Origin: RGIG8306 sp964566025
GTDB taxonomy: Bacteria; Bacillota; Clostridia; Lachnospirales; Lachnospiraceae
Length of the DNA: 44,482 bases
Direction: 5' to 3'
Assembly (NCBI GenBank): GCA_964566025.1
Contig: CAZMHF010000013.1
Location: forward strand, 1 to 44,482
The position numbers were made by a program, and so were the translations under genes. The first letter of the stretch is position 1. Every line of letters begins with the position of its first letter. Shown in pieces: positions 7,905 to 16,201 of this stretch. Under the pieces are notes generated by a model, which was not told the origin of the DNA, ran no database searches, and was given only the letters and a program-made list of their open reading frames with translations.

Positions 7905-9958
7905 TGACATCTCAAGGCTATGAGGCATTATTCAGCGACGAAACGCCATTTTTTCGTGCTAAAATTGATAATGAGCATTACCAAATTCGCTTTCGAGTGA
8001 AAAAGGGTGAAGCAATTAGCATTTACTTGTTATGTGGGCGCACAGAAATAAAAATGAACAAAGAAGATTGCGAGGATGAGCTGTTTGATTACTATATCAC
8101 ACAGCTTGTTGTCCGTGAGAAGATAAGCTACCAATTTTTAATTATCAAAAAAGATATTCAACGCTATTATCATAAATTAGGAGTTAGTGAAGTGCCTTCG
8201 TGTGAATACGCATTTCATATTGTTCCTGATTTTGAAGTGCCTAAATGGGCACAAAGTGGCGTGGCATATCAAATATTTGTAGACCGATTTTACAATGGAG
8301 AAGAAAAAAATGATGTCTTAACGAATGAATATGCCTATATCGGACATCCAGTCGTTAGAGCAAATCATTGGGAAGAGCAAGTCAAGGAACTAGATGTACA
8401 TCGTTTTTATGGTGGCGATTTACAGGGTGTAGAACAAAAATTGGAGTATATACAAAGCCTCGGTGTTGAAATTATTTATTTGAATCCAATTTTCCTTTCA
8501 CCGTCAAATCACAAATATGATGTGCAAGATTATGATTATATTGATCCTCATTTTGCTGTGATTGAAGAGGAAGACGGTGTATTATTAGAGGACGGAGAGC
8601 TCGACAATACAAAAGCAACAAAATATATTCAGCGTGTAACTTCTAAAAAGAATCTGGAAGCATCGAATCAGTATTTTTGCACACTGGTACAAAAAATCCA
8701 TGAGCGTGGTATGAAGGTCATTTTAGATGGTGTATTTAACCATTGCGGCTCTTCAAATAAATGGATGGATCGAGAAGGCATTTATGCGAAATCAAAGGAA
8801 ATCGGAGCTTTTCGAGATAAGAAAAGTCCTTATGTAGAGTATTTTCATTTTAAAGAGGACAAATGGCCAAACAATACGTCCTATGATGGTTGGTGGGGTA
8901 TGAATACATTGCCAAAACTTAATCATGGACATTCAAAGGAATTGTATCAGGATATTTTACGCATAGCGAAAAAATGGGTAGCGCCACCATACAATGTGGA
9001 CGGTTGGAGATTGGATGTAGCGGCTGATTTAGGAGAAAACGAGGCGTTCAATCATCAATTCTGGACGGATTTTAGAGAAGCTGTTAAGACAGCGAATCCA
9101 GATGCGCTTATTTTGGCAGAGCATTATGGAGATCCTAGAGAGTGGATTAAGGATGGTGACCAATGGGATAGCGTCATGAACTATGATGCTTTTATGGAGC
9201 CTGTTTCGTGGTTTTTAACAGGACTTGATAAGCATAGTGATGCATTCGATTTCAATAAATACGGCAATGCTGGTTTATTTGTTCAAGTAATGAAGGAAAA
9301 AATGAGTCGTTTTCATTATGAATCATTATCTTGTGCCATGAATGAAATTTCAAATCATGACCATTCGCGCTTTTTAACGCGAACCAATTCTACAGTAGGT
9401 AGACTTTCTACACGTGGAGCGGATGCGGCGGCGCGTAATACGAAAAAAGCAGTTATGAAGGAAGCGGTTGTCATGATGATGACATTACCTGGTATGCCAA
9501 CAATTTATTATGGTGATGAAGCAGGCTTGGCAGGGTGGACGGATCCCGATAATCGAAGAACGTACCCATGGGGACGAGAAGATTTAGAGTTGATTGAATT
9601 TCACCGTTACGCCATTCGCTTACATCAGGTTGCCGATTGCCTCCAAAGAGGATCGTTGAAGTTTCTTTTGACGGAGCAACATATTTTAGCATATGGCCGA
9701 TTTACGCAAGAGGATCAAGTGGTAGTTGTCATTAATAATTCGGATGTTGAAAAAACATTGTTTATACCAGTATGGCAAATTGGTGTGAAGGATGGGGCAG
9801 AGGCATTGACAAGAATCATTTTGACATGGGACCAAGGAATCAATGTAGGAAAAGTAAAAACAAAAGTGGATAGCGGTTATTTGGCTGTTAGCATAGATGC
9901 TAAGAATTCGATTGTTTACTATGCCGCTCGAGAAGGCAGTATAAAGCGCCTATATTGA
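7904..9958 (+). CDS. GH13 alpha-glycosidase (neopullulanase/cyclomaltodextrinase-like)
   Basis: A 684-residue cytoplasmic-looking enzyme (no signal peptide) predicted to hydrolyse alpha-glucan oligosaccharides such as maltodextrins. Residues 1-115 resemble the CBM34-type N-domain of neopullulanases. The TIM barrel follows, with nucleophile Asp371 (in DGWRLDVA), acid/base Glu406 (in ILAEHYG) and transition-state Asp486 (in SNHDHSRF), then a C-terminal beta domain. ATG 7904 is preferred over TTG 7901: it overlaps the ftsH TGA as ATGA, and AAGGAG (7891-7896) is 7 nt upstream. Exact substrate (pullulan, cyclodextrin or maltose) cannot be read from the sequence. It is an unusual metabolic addition to the ftsH operon. 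Confidence 0.9.
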   Translation: MTSQGYEALFSDETPFFRAKIDNEHYQIRFRVKKGEAISIYLLCGRTEIKMNKEDCEDELFDYYITQLVVREKISYQFLIIKKDIQRYYHKLGVSEVPSCEYAFHIVPDFEVPKWAQSGVAYQIFVDRFYNGEEKNDVLTNEYAYIGHPVVRANHWEEQVKELDVHRFYGGDLQGVEQKLEYIQSLGVEIIYLNPIFLSPSNHKYDVQDYDYIDPHFAVIEEEDGVLLEDGELDNTKATKYIQRVTSKKNLEASNQYFCTLVQKIHERGMKVILDGVFNHCGSSNKWMDREGIYAKSKEIGAFRDKKSPYVEYFHFKEDKWPNNTSYDGWWGMNTLPKLNHGHSKELYQDILRIAKKWVAPPYNVDGWRLDVAADLGENEAFNHQFWTDFREAVKTANPDALILAEHYGDPREWIKDGDQWDSVMNYDAFMEPVSWFLTGLDKHSDAFDFNKYGNAGLFVQVMKEKMSRFHYESLSCAMNEISNHDHSRFLTRTNSTVGRLSTRGADAAARNTKKAVMKEAVVMMMTLPGMPTIYYGDEAGLAGWTDPDNRRTYPWGREDLELIEFHRYAIRLHQVADCLQRGSLKFLLTEQHILAYGRFTQEDQVVVVINNSDVEKTLFIPVWQIGVKDGAEALTRIILTWDQGINVGKVKTKVDSGYLAVSIDAKNSIVYYAAREGSIKRLY

Positions 9959-9969
9959 GGGTTAGGCAA

Positions 9970-10036
9970 ACACTCAAAATTCACTTCGCTTAGAAGTGAA
10001 AGCCTTACTTAGACGGTAAGTAGCTTGTGAGTATTT
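9970..10036 (+). other. Possible three-way-junction RNA or paired-hairpin element
   Basis: Two adjacent hairpins, TTCACTT/AAGTGAA (9980-9986 with 9994-10000) and TACTTA/TAAGTA (10006-10011 with 10017-10022, extended by AGC/GCT), are enclosed by ACTCA (9972-9976) pairing with TGAGT (10028-10032). It lies between the glycosidase stop and the aspartate kinase promoter, so it would form only in read-through RNA from the glycosidase. There is no strong T tract. It is too short for a lysine riboswitch. Confidence 0.4.
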
Positions 10037-10047
10037 TGTGAAATATA

Positions 10048-10076
10048 TTGCAAATCGATTTGTGCTTATGTATAAT
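10048..10076 (+). promoter_or_regulatory. Sigma-A-type promoter of aspartate kinase
   Basis: TTGCAA (10048-10053), 17-nt spacer, TATAAT (10071-10076). The hexamers match those of the tilS promoter exactly. Confidence 0.75.
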
Positions 10077-10112
10077 ATCAAATATTATTCTTAAGAGAGG
10101 GAAGAGAAGATA

Positions 10113-11432
10113 ATGAAAAAGGTTGTTAAATTTGGAGGAAGTTCATTAGCTAGTGCAGAGCAATTTGAGAAGGTTGGTACGATTATACGCAGTGATAGCG
10201 CAAGAAAGTTTGTGATACCAAGTGCGCCAGGAAAGCGTTTTGATTCAGATATCAAAGTGACCGATATGCTATATGCTTGCTATGATATTGCAAGTAAGGG
10301 AGAGGATTTCTCAAAAGAGTTAGCGCAGATTATGGCGCGTTATGATGAGATTATCCAAGGCCTTAAGCTTAATCTAAATTTGGCAGAAGAGTTTGCAGTG
10401 ATTGAGAAGAAGTTCAAGGAGAAGGCAGGTAGCGATTATGCTGCAAGTCGTGGTGAGTACTTGAACGGATTTATTATGGCAGATTATTTAGGATATGAAT
10501 TTGTTGATCCAGCGGCATATGTTGTGTTTGATGAGTCGGGTGAGTTTGATGACGAAAAGACAGATGAACTACTTAGCAAGCGCTTAAAAGGTGTTGATTG
10601 CGCAGTTGTTCCAGGCTTTTATGGAGCGTATGAAAATGGCGTTATCAAGACATTTACAAGAGGCGGTTCCGATATTACAGGTTCTATCGTTGCCAAGGCA
10701 ATCAAAGCAGATGTATACGAAAACTGGACAGATGTATCAGGTTTCCTAGTGGCAGATCCACGCATTATCAAAAACCCAGAAGGTATTGAAACCATTACCT
10801 ATCGAGAGCTTAGAGAGTTATCATATATGGGAGCGACGGTATTGCATGAGAATGCGATTTTCCCTGTTCGAAAAGCAGGTATCCCAATCAACATTAAGAA
10901 TACAAACAAACCAGAGGATGAGGGTACATGGATTGTTGAGACAACCTGTCAAAAACCAAAATACATTATTACGGGTATTGCAGGAAAGAAAGGATTTGCA
11001 GCTGTTACGATTGAAAAGGATTTGATGAATTCAGAAGTTGGATTTGCCAGAAAAGTTCTTCAAGTATTTGAGGAAAACGGTATTTCTTTCGAGCATGTTC
11101 CTTCAGGAATCGATACGATGACCGTATTTGTTCATCAAACAGAATTTGAAAATGACGAACAAACGGTGCTTTCAGGAATTCACAAAGTAGTCGATCCAGA
11201 TTCAATTGAGTTAGAAACAGATTTAGCATTAATTGCAGTGGTAGGAAGAGGAATGAAAGCAACCCGTGGTACAGCAGCAAGAATTTTCGCTGCCTTATCA
11301 CATGTCAATATTAATGTAAAAATGATTGACCAAGGATCGAGTGAGTTAAATATTATTATCGGCGTAAAAAGTGAGGACTTTGAGGACGCAATTGAGGCGA
11401 TCTATAATATTTTTGTCGTTAGTCAATTATAA
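10113..11432 (+). CDS. Aspartate kinase (aspartokinase)
   Basis: A 439-residue monofunctional aspartokinase that phosphorylates aspartate, the first step toward lysine, threonine and methionine. It starts with the ATP-site motif VVKFGGSSLA and has the substrate-binding segments FTRGGSDITGS and ENWTDVSGF in the kinase domain (about 1-275). Two C-terminal ACT domains (about 285-439) normally bind the feedback amino acid. No riboswitch or T-box is visible ahead of it, so control would be allosteric, by the upstream promoter, or unknown. GAGAGGGAAGAG precedes the ATG. Which end product inhibits it cannot be told, so no lysC/dapG/thrA-type symbol is given. Confidence 0.93.
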   Translation: MKKVVKFGGSSLASAEQFEKVGTIIRSDSARKFVIPSAPGKRFDSDIKVTDMLYACYDIASKGEDFSKELAQIMARYDEIIQGLKLNLNLAEEFAVIEKKFKEKAGSDYAASRGEYLNGFIMADYLGYEFVDPAAYVVFDESGEFDDEKTDELLSKRLKGVDCAVVPGFYGAYENGVIKTFTRGGSDITGSIVAKAIKADVYENWTDVSGFLVADPRIIKNPEGIETITYRELRELSYMGATVLHENAIFPVRKAGIPINIKNTNKPEDEGTWIVETTCQKPKYIITGIAGKKGFAAVTIEKDLMNSEVGFARKVLQVFEENGISFEHVPSGIDTMTVFVHQTEFENDEQTVLSGIHKVVDPDSIELETDLALIAVVGRGMKATRGTAARIFAALSHVNINVKMIDQGSSELNIIIGVKSEDFEDAIEAIYNIFVVSQL

Positions 11433-11443
11433 AAGGAGTATTT

Positions 11444-12208
11444 GTGTTAAAAGAAAAATTACAACCCTTTTTTAAAATTAGTGTTTTAGCAGTCGCATTA
11501 GTGGTGTTTATATGCATCATAATTATTATTGGTATAAATAAAAAAGACAAAAAAGAAACCGATCCAACAAATGTAGCTCAAACAGAAGAAATAGTCAATA
11601 AAAAACCAACATTGGTTGTTCCGTCTTTGGGAGAAGTAAGTACGAATGAGCCAATCAAACCAATAAATTCGGGAAAATACAACACACACACACCTATTTA
11701 TCCAAATGTTATTCTTGATTTTCTAACCCCAAATGAAAACTCAAGACCGCAAACACCTATCGAAAAAATCCAAAATATTGTAGTGCATTACGTTGGAAAT
11801 CCAAACACATCGGCACAAGCAAATCGCAATTATTTTGAAAGCTTAGCAACAACGGGCGCAGCGATGGCGAGTAGCCATTATGTTGTAGGGCTTGAAGGTG
11901 AAGTCATCCAATGTATTCCGTTGAATGAAAAATCCTATGCTTCGAATCATCGAAATAAAGATACGATTTCTATTGAAACGTGTCATCCAGATGAAACAGG
12001 AAAATTCAATGGAGAGACATACAACAGCTTAGTAAAAATTACGGCTTGGCTATGCAATGAATTTGACTTGACAAGCAGAGATGTCATTCGTCACTATGAT
12101 GTAACGGGCAAGATTTGTCCGAAGTATTATGTTGAAAACGAAGACGAATGGTGGATTTTCGTTGAAGCGGTTGATATCGCTTTGCGTGAAATAAAAACAG
12201 AAAAATAG
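11444..12208 (+). CDS. Membrane-anchored N-acetylmuramoyl-L-alanine amidase (Amidase_2)
   Basis: A 254-residue protein with one N-terminal membrane segment (about 10-32), a charged/Pro-rich linker and an Amidase_2/PGRP domain (about 95-250) facing the wall. The Zn-site histidines are in IVVHYVGN and VIRHYDVTGKICP; the latter matches the conserved DVTGK.CP motif, and SSHYVVGLEGEVIQ and ISIETCHP are also typical. It would cut the amide bond between MurNAc and L-Ala in peptidoglycan. The start is GTG at 11444, with AAAAGGAG 5 nt upstream; it follows the aspartate kinase stop by 11 nt, so the two are probably cotranscribed. Confidence 0.88.
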   Translation: MLKEKLQPFFKISVLAVALVVFICIIIIIGINKKDKKETDPTNVAQTEEIVNKKPTLVVPSLGEVSTNEPIKPINSGKYNTHTPIYPNVILDFLTPNENSRPQTPIEKIQNIVVHYVGNPNTSAQANRNYFESLATTGAAMASSHYVVGLEGEVIQCIPLNEKSYASNHRNKDTISIETCHPDETGKFNGETYNSLVKITAWLCNEFDLTSRDVIRHYDVTGKICPKYYVENEDEWWIFVEAVDIALREIKTEK

Positions 12209-12242
12209 CCTTAAATCTTAAATGAATGGATAAGAAAGCATA

Positions 12243-12286
12243 AAAAGAGCTGTTACAAAATCATTTCGATTTTGCAACAGCTTTTT
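12243..12286 (+). terminator. Bidirectional intrinsic terminator between amidase and apgM-like gene
   Basis: AGCTGTT.CAAAATC (from 12248) pairs with GATTTTG.AACAGCT (to 12282), with a T run to 12286 on the plus strand. A run of A (12242-12246) precedes it, which gives a U tract in the opposite direction. It can serve both converging genes. Confidence 0.85.
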
Positions 12287-12319
12287 GTTAGTCTTGTTGT
12301 ATTTGTTAGTCTTGTTGTA
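12285..12319. repeat. 17-bp direct repeat at the 3' end of the apgM-like gene
   Basis: TTGTTAGTCTTGTTGTA occurs at 12285-12301 and again at 12303-12319, an 18-nt tandem duplication covering the last codons and stop (LLQQD then stop) of the minus-strand gene. The extra copy lies just downstream of the stop. Confidence 0.85.
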
Positions 12320-13514
12320 ATAGAATTTTCATCAATTCATGTGCAGGATCAATGTACACGCCAGATAGTGAGCAATTTACTTCGTGGAAGGAACCAGTGT
12401 GTTGGTCTTCGTTTTCATTGCTACGGTAAAGCATAAATGGAACAGGATCGCTTGTATGTGTTTTAAGTGCAATCGGTGTTGGGTGGTCGGGCATAATTAA
12501 AATGGAATACTCCTCTTGCGCTTCTGCTAATGCCTCAATTAGCGGTGAAAGAATATGTTGATCAATTTTTTCGATTGATTCAATTTTTTCAGCAAGTAAT
12601 CCTTGGTGCCCACATTCATCAGCAGATTCCACATGGATATAAACGAAATCTTTACCGTCAGAAAGCAATGCTTTAATGGCTGTGTCGGCTTTGCTGCGGA
12701 AATTTGTATGAATATTGCCAGTCCATGAAGCGTTGTCTGGAACGTCCATGCCAGCGGCTAAACCAATACCCTTAATTAAATCAACGGCAGAGATGACCGT
12801 TCCATCTACATGATACATGTCGTAGAAATTTGGAATGGACGGCTTTGTGCCTTCCCCCCATAGCCAAATGGAATTAGCAGGATGTAACCCTCGCTTTATG
12901 CGGTCTAAATTGATCGGATGATTTTTTAAAATGTCATAGCTTTTTTTCATCAACGAATAGATGATAGGGTTTTCGGGGATATAGTCCGTTATTTTTTGAT
13001 CGGAAATATCGTGTGGTGGTGTCAGATTTAGTCCAACAGGACCATGTTCCCATATCATGCAATGGCGATAGCTGATTCCAGAATAGAATACTCTCTCTTC
13101 ATCATTTAATTCCTTAGCAATCGCTTTTATCAATTTGGCAGCTTCCTCTGTGGTAATTTCAGAAGAACTATAATCAACCATGGTCTTGTCTGAATATTCA
13201 TCTTCATCAGAAAGGGTTACAAGGTTACAACGAAATGCAACATCTTGTTCCTTCATATCAATACCAATGCTAACGGCTTCTAATGGAGAGCGACCAGTGT
13301 AGCAGGTTTTAGGGTCAAAACCCATCGCAGAAAGGTTCGCAACATCACTACCAGGTTTATAGCCGTCTGGAACAGTTTTCGCCATTCCTAACACACTAAA
13401 TGGAGCAAGAGCGTCCATTGTTGGTTTTTTTGCAGTTGCCATAGGGGTTTTTCCATTTAATTCACCGATTGAAAAATCGGCCATACCATCACATAATAAA
13501 ACGATATATTTCAT
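12306..13514 (-). CDS. ApgM-family phosphotransferase: cofactor-independent phosphoglycerate mutase or homoserine kinase
   Basis: A 402-residue alkaline-phosphatase-superfamily protein. It opens with MKYIVLLCDGMADFSI, whose Asp is a metal ligand, has the conserved Ser in GSDVANLSAMGFD, and ends with the metal-site segments HVESADECGHQG and LIMPDHPTP. This is the archaeal-type independent phosphoglycerate mutase fold. A close subgroup has been proposed to be homoserine kinase, partly because its genes lie near threonine-pathway genes; here aspartate kinase lies about 0.9 kb away on the other strand. The start at 13514 is chosen from AAAGGAG just upstream; a longer in-frame version has no such site. 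Function is therefore open between glycolysis and threonine synthesis. Confidence 0.85.
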   Translation of the reverse strand: MKYIVLLCDGMADFSIGELNGKTPMATAKKPTMDALAPFSVLGMAKTVPDGYKPGSDVANLSAMGFDPKTCYTGRSPLEAVSIGIDMKEQDVAFRCNLVTLSDEDEYSDKTMVDYSSSEITTEEAAKLIKAIAKELNDEERVFYSGISYRHCMIWEHGPVGLNLTPPHDISDQKITDYIPENPIIYSLMKKSYDILKNHPINLDRIKRGLHPANSIWLWGEGTKPSIPNFYDMYHVDGTVISAVDLIKGIGLAAGMDVPDNASWTGNIHTNFRSKADTAIKALLSDGKDFVYIHVESADECGHQGLLAEKIESIEKIDQHILSPLIEALAEAQEEYSILIMPDHPTPIALKTHTSDPVPFMLYRSNENEDQHTGSFHEVNCSLSGVYIDPAHELMKILLQQD

Positions 13515-13554
13515 AGTGGCTCCTTTTGTAGTTTTACTTCTTTCAACAGATTTT

Positions 13555-13582
13555 AGTATAGCACTTTTTGAAGAGATGTCCA
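13555..13582 (-). promoter_or_regulatory. Promoter of the apgM-like gene
   Basis: On the minus strand TGGACA (13582-13577), 16-nt spacer, TATACT (13560-13555). It stands back to back with the Enzyme I promoter. Confidence 0.65.
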
Positions 13583-13599
13583 TGTTTTTTTGAGAATGC

Positions 13600-13628
13600 T
13601 TTACGAAATTTGCAATCTGTTTTATAAT
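13600..13628 (+). promoter_or_regulatory. Promoter of the Enzyme I gene
   Basis: TTTACG (13600-13605), 17-nt spacer, TATAAT (13623-13628), followed by GGAGGCGG ahead of the ATG at 13649. Confidence 0.65.
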
Positions 13629-13648
13629 AAAGGAAATGGAGGCGGCGT

Positions 13649-15223
13649 ATGAAAAAACAAATGGGAAAGTGTATAAGCAAAGGAATTGCCATAGGAGAAC
13701 TTATGATTATCAAAAAGCGTTCTTCGATTGAGGAAATGGTGCATATTCAAGATGTAGAAGAAGAACAACGCATAGTTAAAAGAGCAATAGAGCTAGCCAA
13801 AGAACAACTAGAAGCACTATACCAAAAAGAATTCGAAAAGGATCAAGTGCTTGCAACTATTTTAAAAGCACAAAAAAGTATCCTTACGGATGAGGAATTC
13901 ATACATAAGATTAACGAAAAAATTCGCAATGAAAAGATTTCTGCAATTTGTGCTATACAAGTTACGAGTGGTGAATTTATTCAGATGCTGCAACAGACGA
14001 ACGACCATGTGATTATGGCGCGAAGTAGCGATATTTCGGAAGTGGCAAGACAATTGGTTCTAGCGATTGAAGGAACCCCAAAAGAAGGCTTATTGCCAGA
14101 AGTGTTATCTGTAGAAAATCACACAGAAGCAAAGATTATGTATTGTGAAGAATTTTATGCAAACGATTTGATCGATTTTGATGTTCAAAGCATTGTCGGA
14201 TTAATTTGCAAAAAACATAGCCCTGATTCGCACTTTGGAATTTTGGCGCGCGCAAAGAAAATACCCGTTATATCATGTATTAATGAGCAGGATATTCGAA
14301 TATATGATCAACAGATGATTGCAATGGATGCAGAAGCGGGCGATGTATTTTTGGATTGTGACAAGCTTCTTCTTGAGGCATTAAAAGAGCGAAAGAAAAA
14401 TACAGTAGCTAGTAAGCGACAAAAAAGAGACGATCGAATAGCCTACTACGCAAACTTAGCGACAATAGAAGAGATGGATGAGTTTTTAGAAAAAGATATT
14501 GATGGAATTGGATTATTCCGCAGTGAATTTTTATTCATGGGGAAAGAGGCGTTGCCTACCATTGATGAACAGTTCCATATATATAAAACGATTTTAGAAA
14601 AAAGCGATGGAAAGCCAGTCGTCATTCGAACAATCGACATAGGCAGCGATAAGCCAGTCAAAAGTATTTTTTTAGAGGCAGAAAAAAATCCAGCATTAGG
14701 GCTGCGAGGAATCCGTTTTTGCAAAAAATTTCGAGCGGTGTTTGAAGAACAGTTATATGCTCTTTGCAAAGCTAGCCCCTACGGAAACTTATCAGTTTTA
14801 TTTCCGATGATTACATCATTAGAGGACATTGCATTTATAAAAGAGGAGCTTGCACTTGTAAAAGAGCAATTAAAAAACGACAATATACCATCTAGTGAGA
14901 TGGTAATTGGCGTTATGATAGAAACACCGGCAGCCGTTATTTTAAGCGAGAAAATCGCCAAAGAAGTAGACTTTTTAAGCATAGGAACCAACGATTTAGT
15001 GCAATATACATTTGCCATCGATCGCGAAAATGATTTGACACAAGAAAGTGTATATTGCGATCCGAGTGTCATTATGAAAATGATCAAAGAGGTTGCGCGA
15101 AGCGCAAAAAAATATGATATTTCCGTTTCTATTTGCGGTGAGCTTGCAAGCAAAACAGACTATCTTGAGGACTATATTTCATATGGAATCAACATGCTTT
15201 CTTTGCCTCTTGGCGAGTTTTAA
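13649..15223 (+). CDS. ptsI: PTS Enzyme I (phosphoenolpyruvate-protein phosphotransferase), divergent and short
   Basis: A 524-residue Enzyme I, which takes phosphate from PEP and passes it to HPr. The phospho-His is His195 in SPDSHFGILARAKKIPVIS; the usual family motif there is GG..SH.AI.AR, so the GG-T part is changed to PDS. The PEP-binding TIM barrel has LRGIRFCKKF, VLFPMITSLEDI, MIETPAAVIL and GTNDLVQYTFAIDREND, and the catalytic Cys in SICGELA. It ends at SLPLGEF, about 45-50 residues short of typical Enzyme I, losing the last barrel/dimer segment. No HPr or EII gene is in the window. Its stop shares the palindrome TTAA (15220-15223) with the stop of the converging sugar kinase gene. 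Confidence 0.85.
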   Translation: MKKQMGKCISKGIAIGELMIIKKRSSIEEMVHIQDVEEEQRIVKRAIELAKEQLEALYQKEFEKDQVLATILKAQKSILTDEEFIHKINEKIRNEKISAICAIQVTSGEFIQMLQQTNDHVIMARSSDISEVARQLVLAIEGTPKEGLLPEVLSVENHTEAKIMYCEEFYANDLIDFDVQSIVGLICKKHSPDSHFGILARAKKIPVISCINEQDIRIYDQQMIAMDAEAGDVFLDCDKLLLEALKERKKNTVASKRQKRDDRIAYYANLATIEEMDEFLEKDIDGIGLFRSEFLFMGKEALPTIDEQFHIYKTILEKSDGKPVVIRTIDIGSDKPVKSIFLEAEKNPALGLRGIRFCKKFRAVFEEQLYALCKASPYGNLSVLFPMITSLEDIAFIKEELALVKEQLKNDNIPSSEMVIGVMIETPAAVILSEKIAKEVDFLSIGTNDLVQYTFAIDRENDLTQESVYCDPSVIMKMIKEVARSAKKYDISVSICGELASKTDYLEDYISYGINMLSLPLGEF

Positions 15224-16176
15224 AGAATAGAAGGTACTAAAGGACTTTCTTGATAAAGAGAACAAATATCGGCTGGTGTGACAAATGTAGATGAAAAAGC
15301 AGAAGCGCTTCCTGCATAAATACTCATCATAAAAGCATATTCATAACGGTCATTTGTTTCATATGGGAAAAAATCTTTTGAGCTTGAAAACATATGATAA
15401 GCAATTAAAAAGCCAGCCAACATAGAATCGCCAGCACCAACTGCATTGATGGCGGTTCCTTTTGGTGCCGTACAATAATAACATTGCTGATCCTCGGACA
15501 ACAAAAGAGCACCACGCGAACCAAGTGAGACAAGCACATTTTTTGCGCCTAGCTCTTGTAGATAGGATGCACATAATTTAATATCTTCTAGTGTATGCAA
15601 AGGTCTCTCAAAAAAAGACGATAGTTCGTCAAGGTTTGGTTTAACAATCCAAGGGGAAAGACTAAGTGTATGTTCAAGCGCTTCACCACTTGTATCTACA
15701 ACAAAGTTGATTCGCTTATTTGATAAGTAATACATGATATTGCAGTAAGTTGTAATCGGTAAACCAGACGGCAAACTTCCAGCCAACACAAGAAAGTCGC
15801 CATCATTTAGTAAGGCAAGCTTTTTATAAAGAAGAGCAATATCATTAGCAGAAATAGAAGGGCCTGCAGCATTGATTTCTGTTGACTCTTGCAAAGGGAA
15901 TTTAATATTGATGCGTGTTGTGCCTGCTACTTCAACAAAATCAGTAGTCAGGTTGTAGGAGTGTAAGAGACGAATTAGCTCGCGCCCCGTAAAGCCCGCC
16001 ACAAATCCTAGTGTAGTCGATGGGATATGAAAATTTTCAAAAACAAGCGAGGCATTGATACCCTTTCCACCAGGAAGAAAAAACTCTTCGGCGGAGCGGT
16101 TGGTATGCCCTAATTCTAATTGTTCGCAATGCATATGGTAATCAAGCGATGGATTGAGTGTTAATGTATAAATCAT
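15220..16176 (-). CDS. fruK: 1-phosphofructokinase / PfkB-family sugar-phosphate kinase
   Basis: A 318-residue PfkB kinase opening MIYTLTLNPSLDY, the signature of 1-phosphofructokinase and tagatose-6-phosphate kinase (LacC). The family motifs PGGKGINAS (substrate side), LAGSLPSGLP and NAVGAGDSMLAGF are present, with catalytic base Asp250. It would phosphorylate fructose-1-phosphate, or a related sugar phosphate, to the bisphosphate. The start at 16176 is preferred over an upstream in-frame start that would overlap the CotH gene, because AGAGGTG lies at good spacing. It lies 25 nt after the CotH-type gene on the same strand. The converging Enzyme I gene fits a sugar-PTS link. Confidence 0.88.
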   Translation of the reverse strand: MIYTLTLNPSLDYHMHCEQLELGHTNRSAEEFFLPGGKGINASLVFENFHIPSTTLGFVAGFTGRELIRLLHSYNLTTDFVEVAGTTRINIKFPLQESTEINAAGPSISANDIALLYKKLALLNDGDFLVLAGSLPSGLPITTYCNIMYYLSNKRINFVVDTSGEALEHTLSLSPWIVKPNLDELSSFFERPLHTLEDIKLCASYLQELGAKNVLVSLGSRGALLLSEDQQCYYCTAPKGTAINAVGAGDSMLAGFLIAYHMFSSSKDFFPYETNDRYEYAFMMSIYAGSASAFSSTFVTPADICSLYQESPLVPSIL

Positions 16177-16201
16177 AAATGACACACCTCTATTATAAAA
16201 A

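Noticed and set aside
9959..10112. Lysine riboswitch ahead of aspartate kinase
   Set aside because: The region is too short, the promoter lies after the hairpins, and no riboswitch core motifs are seen.
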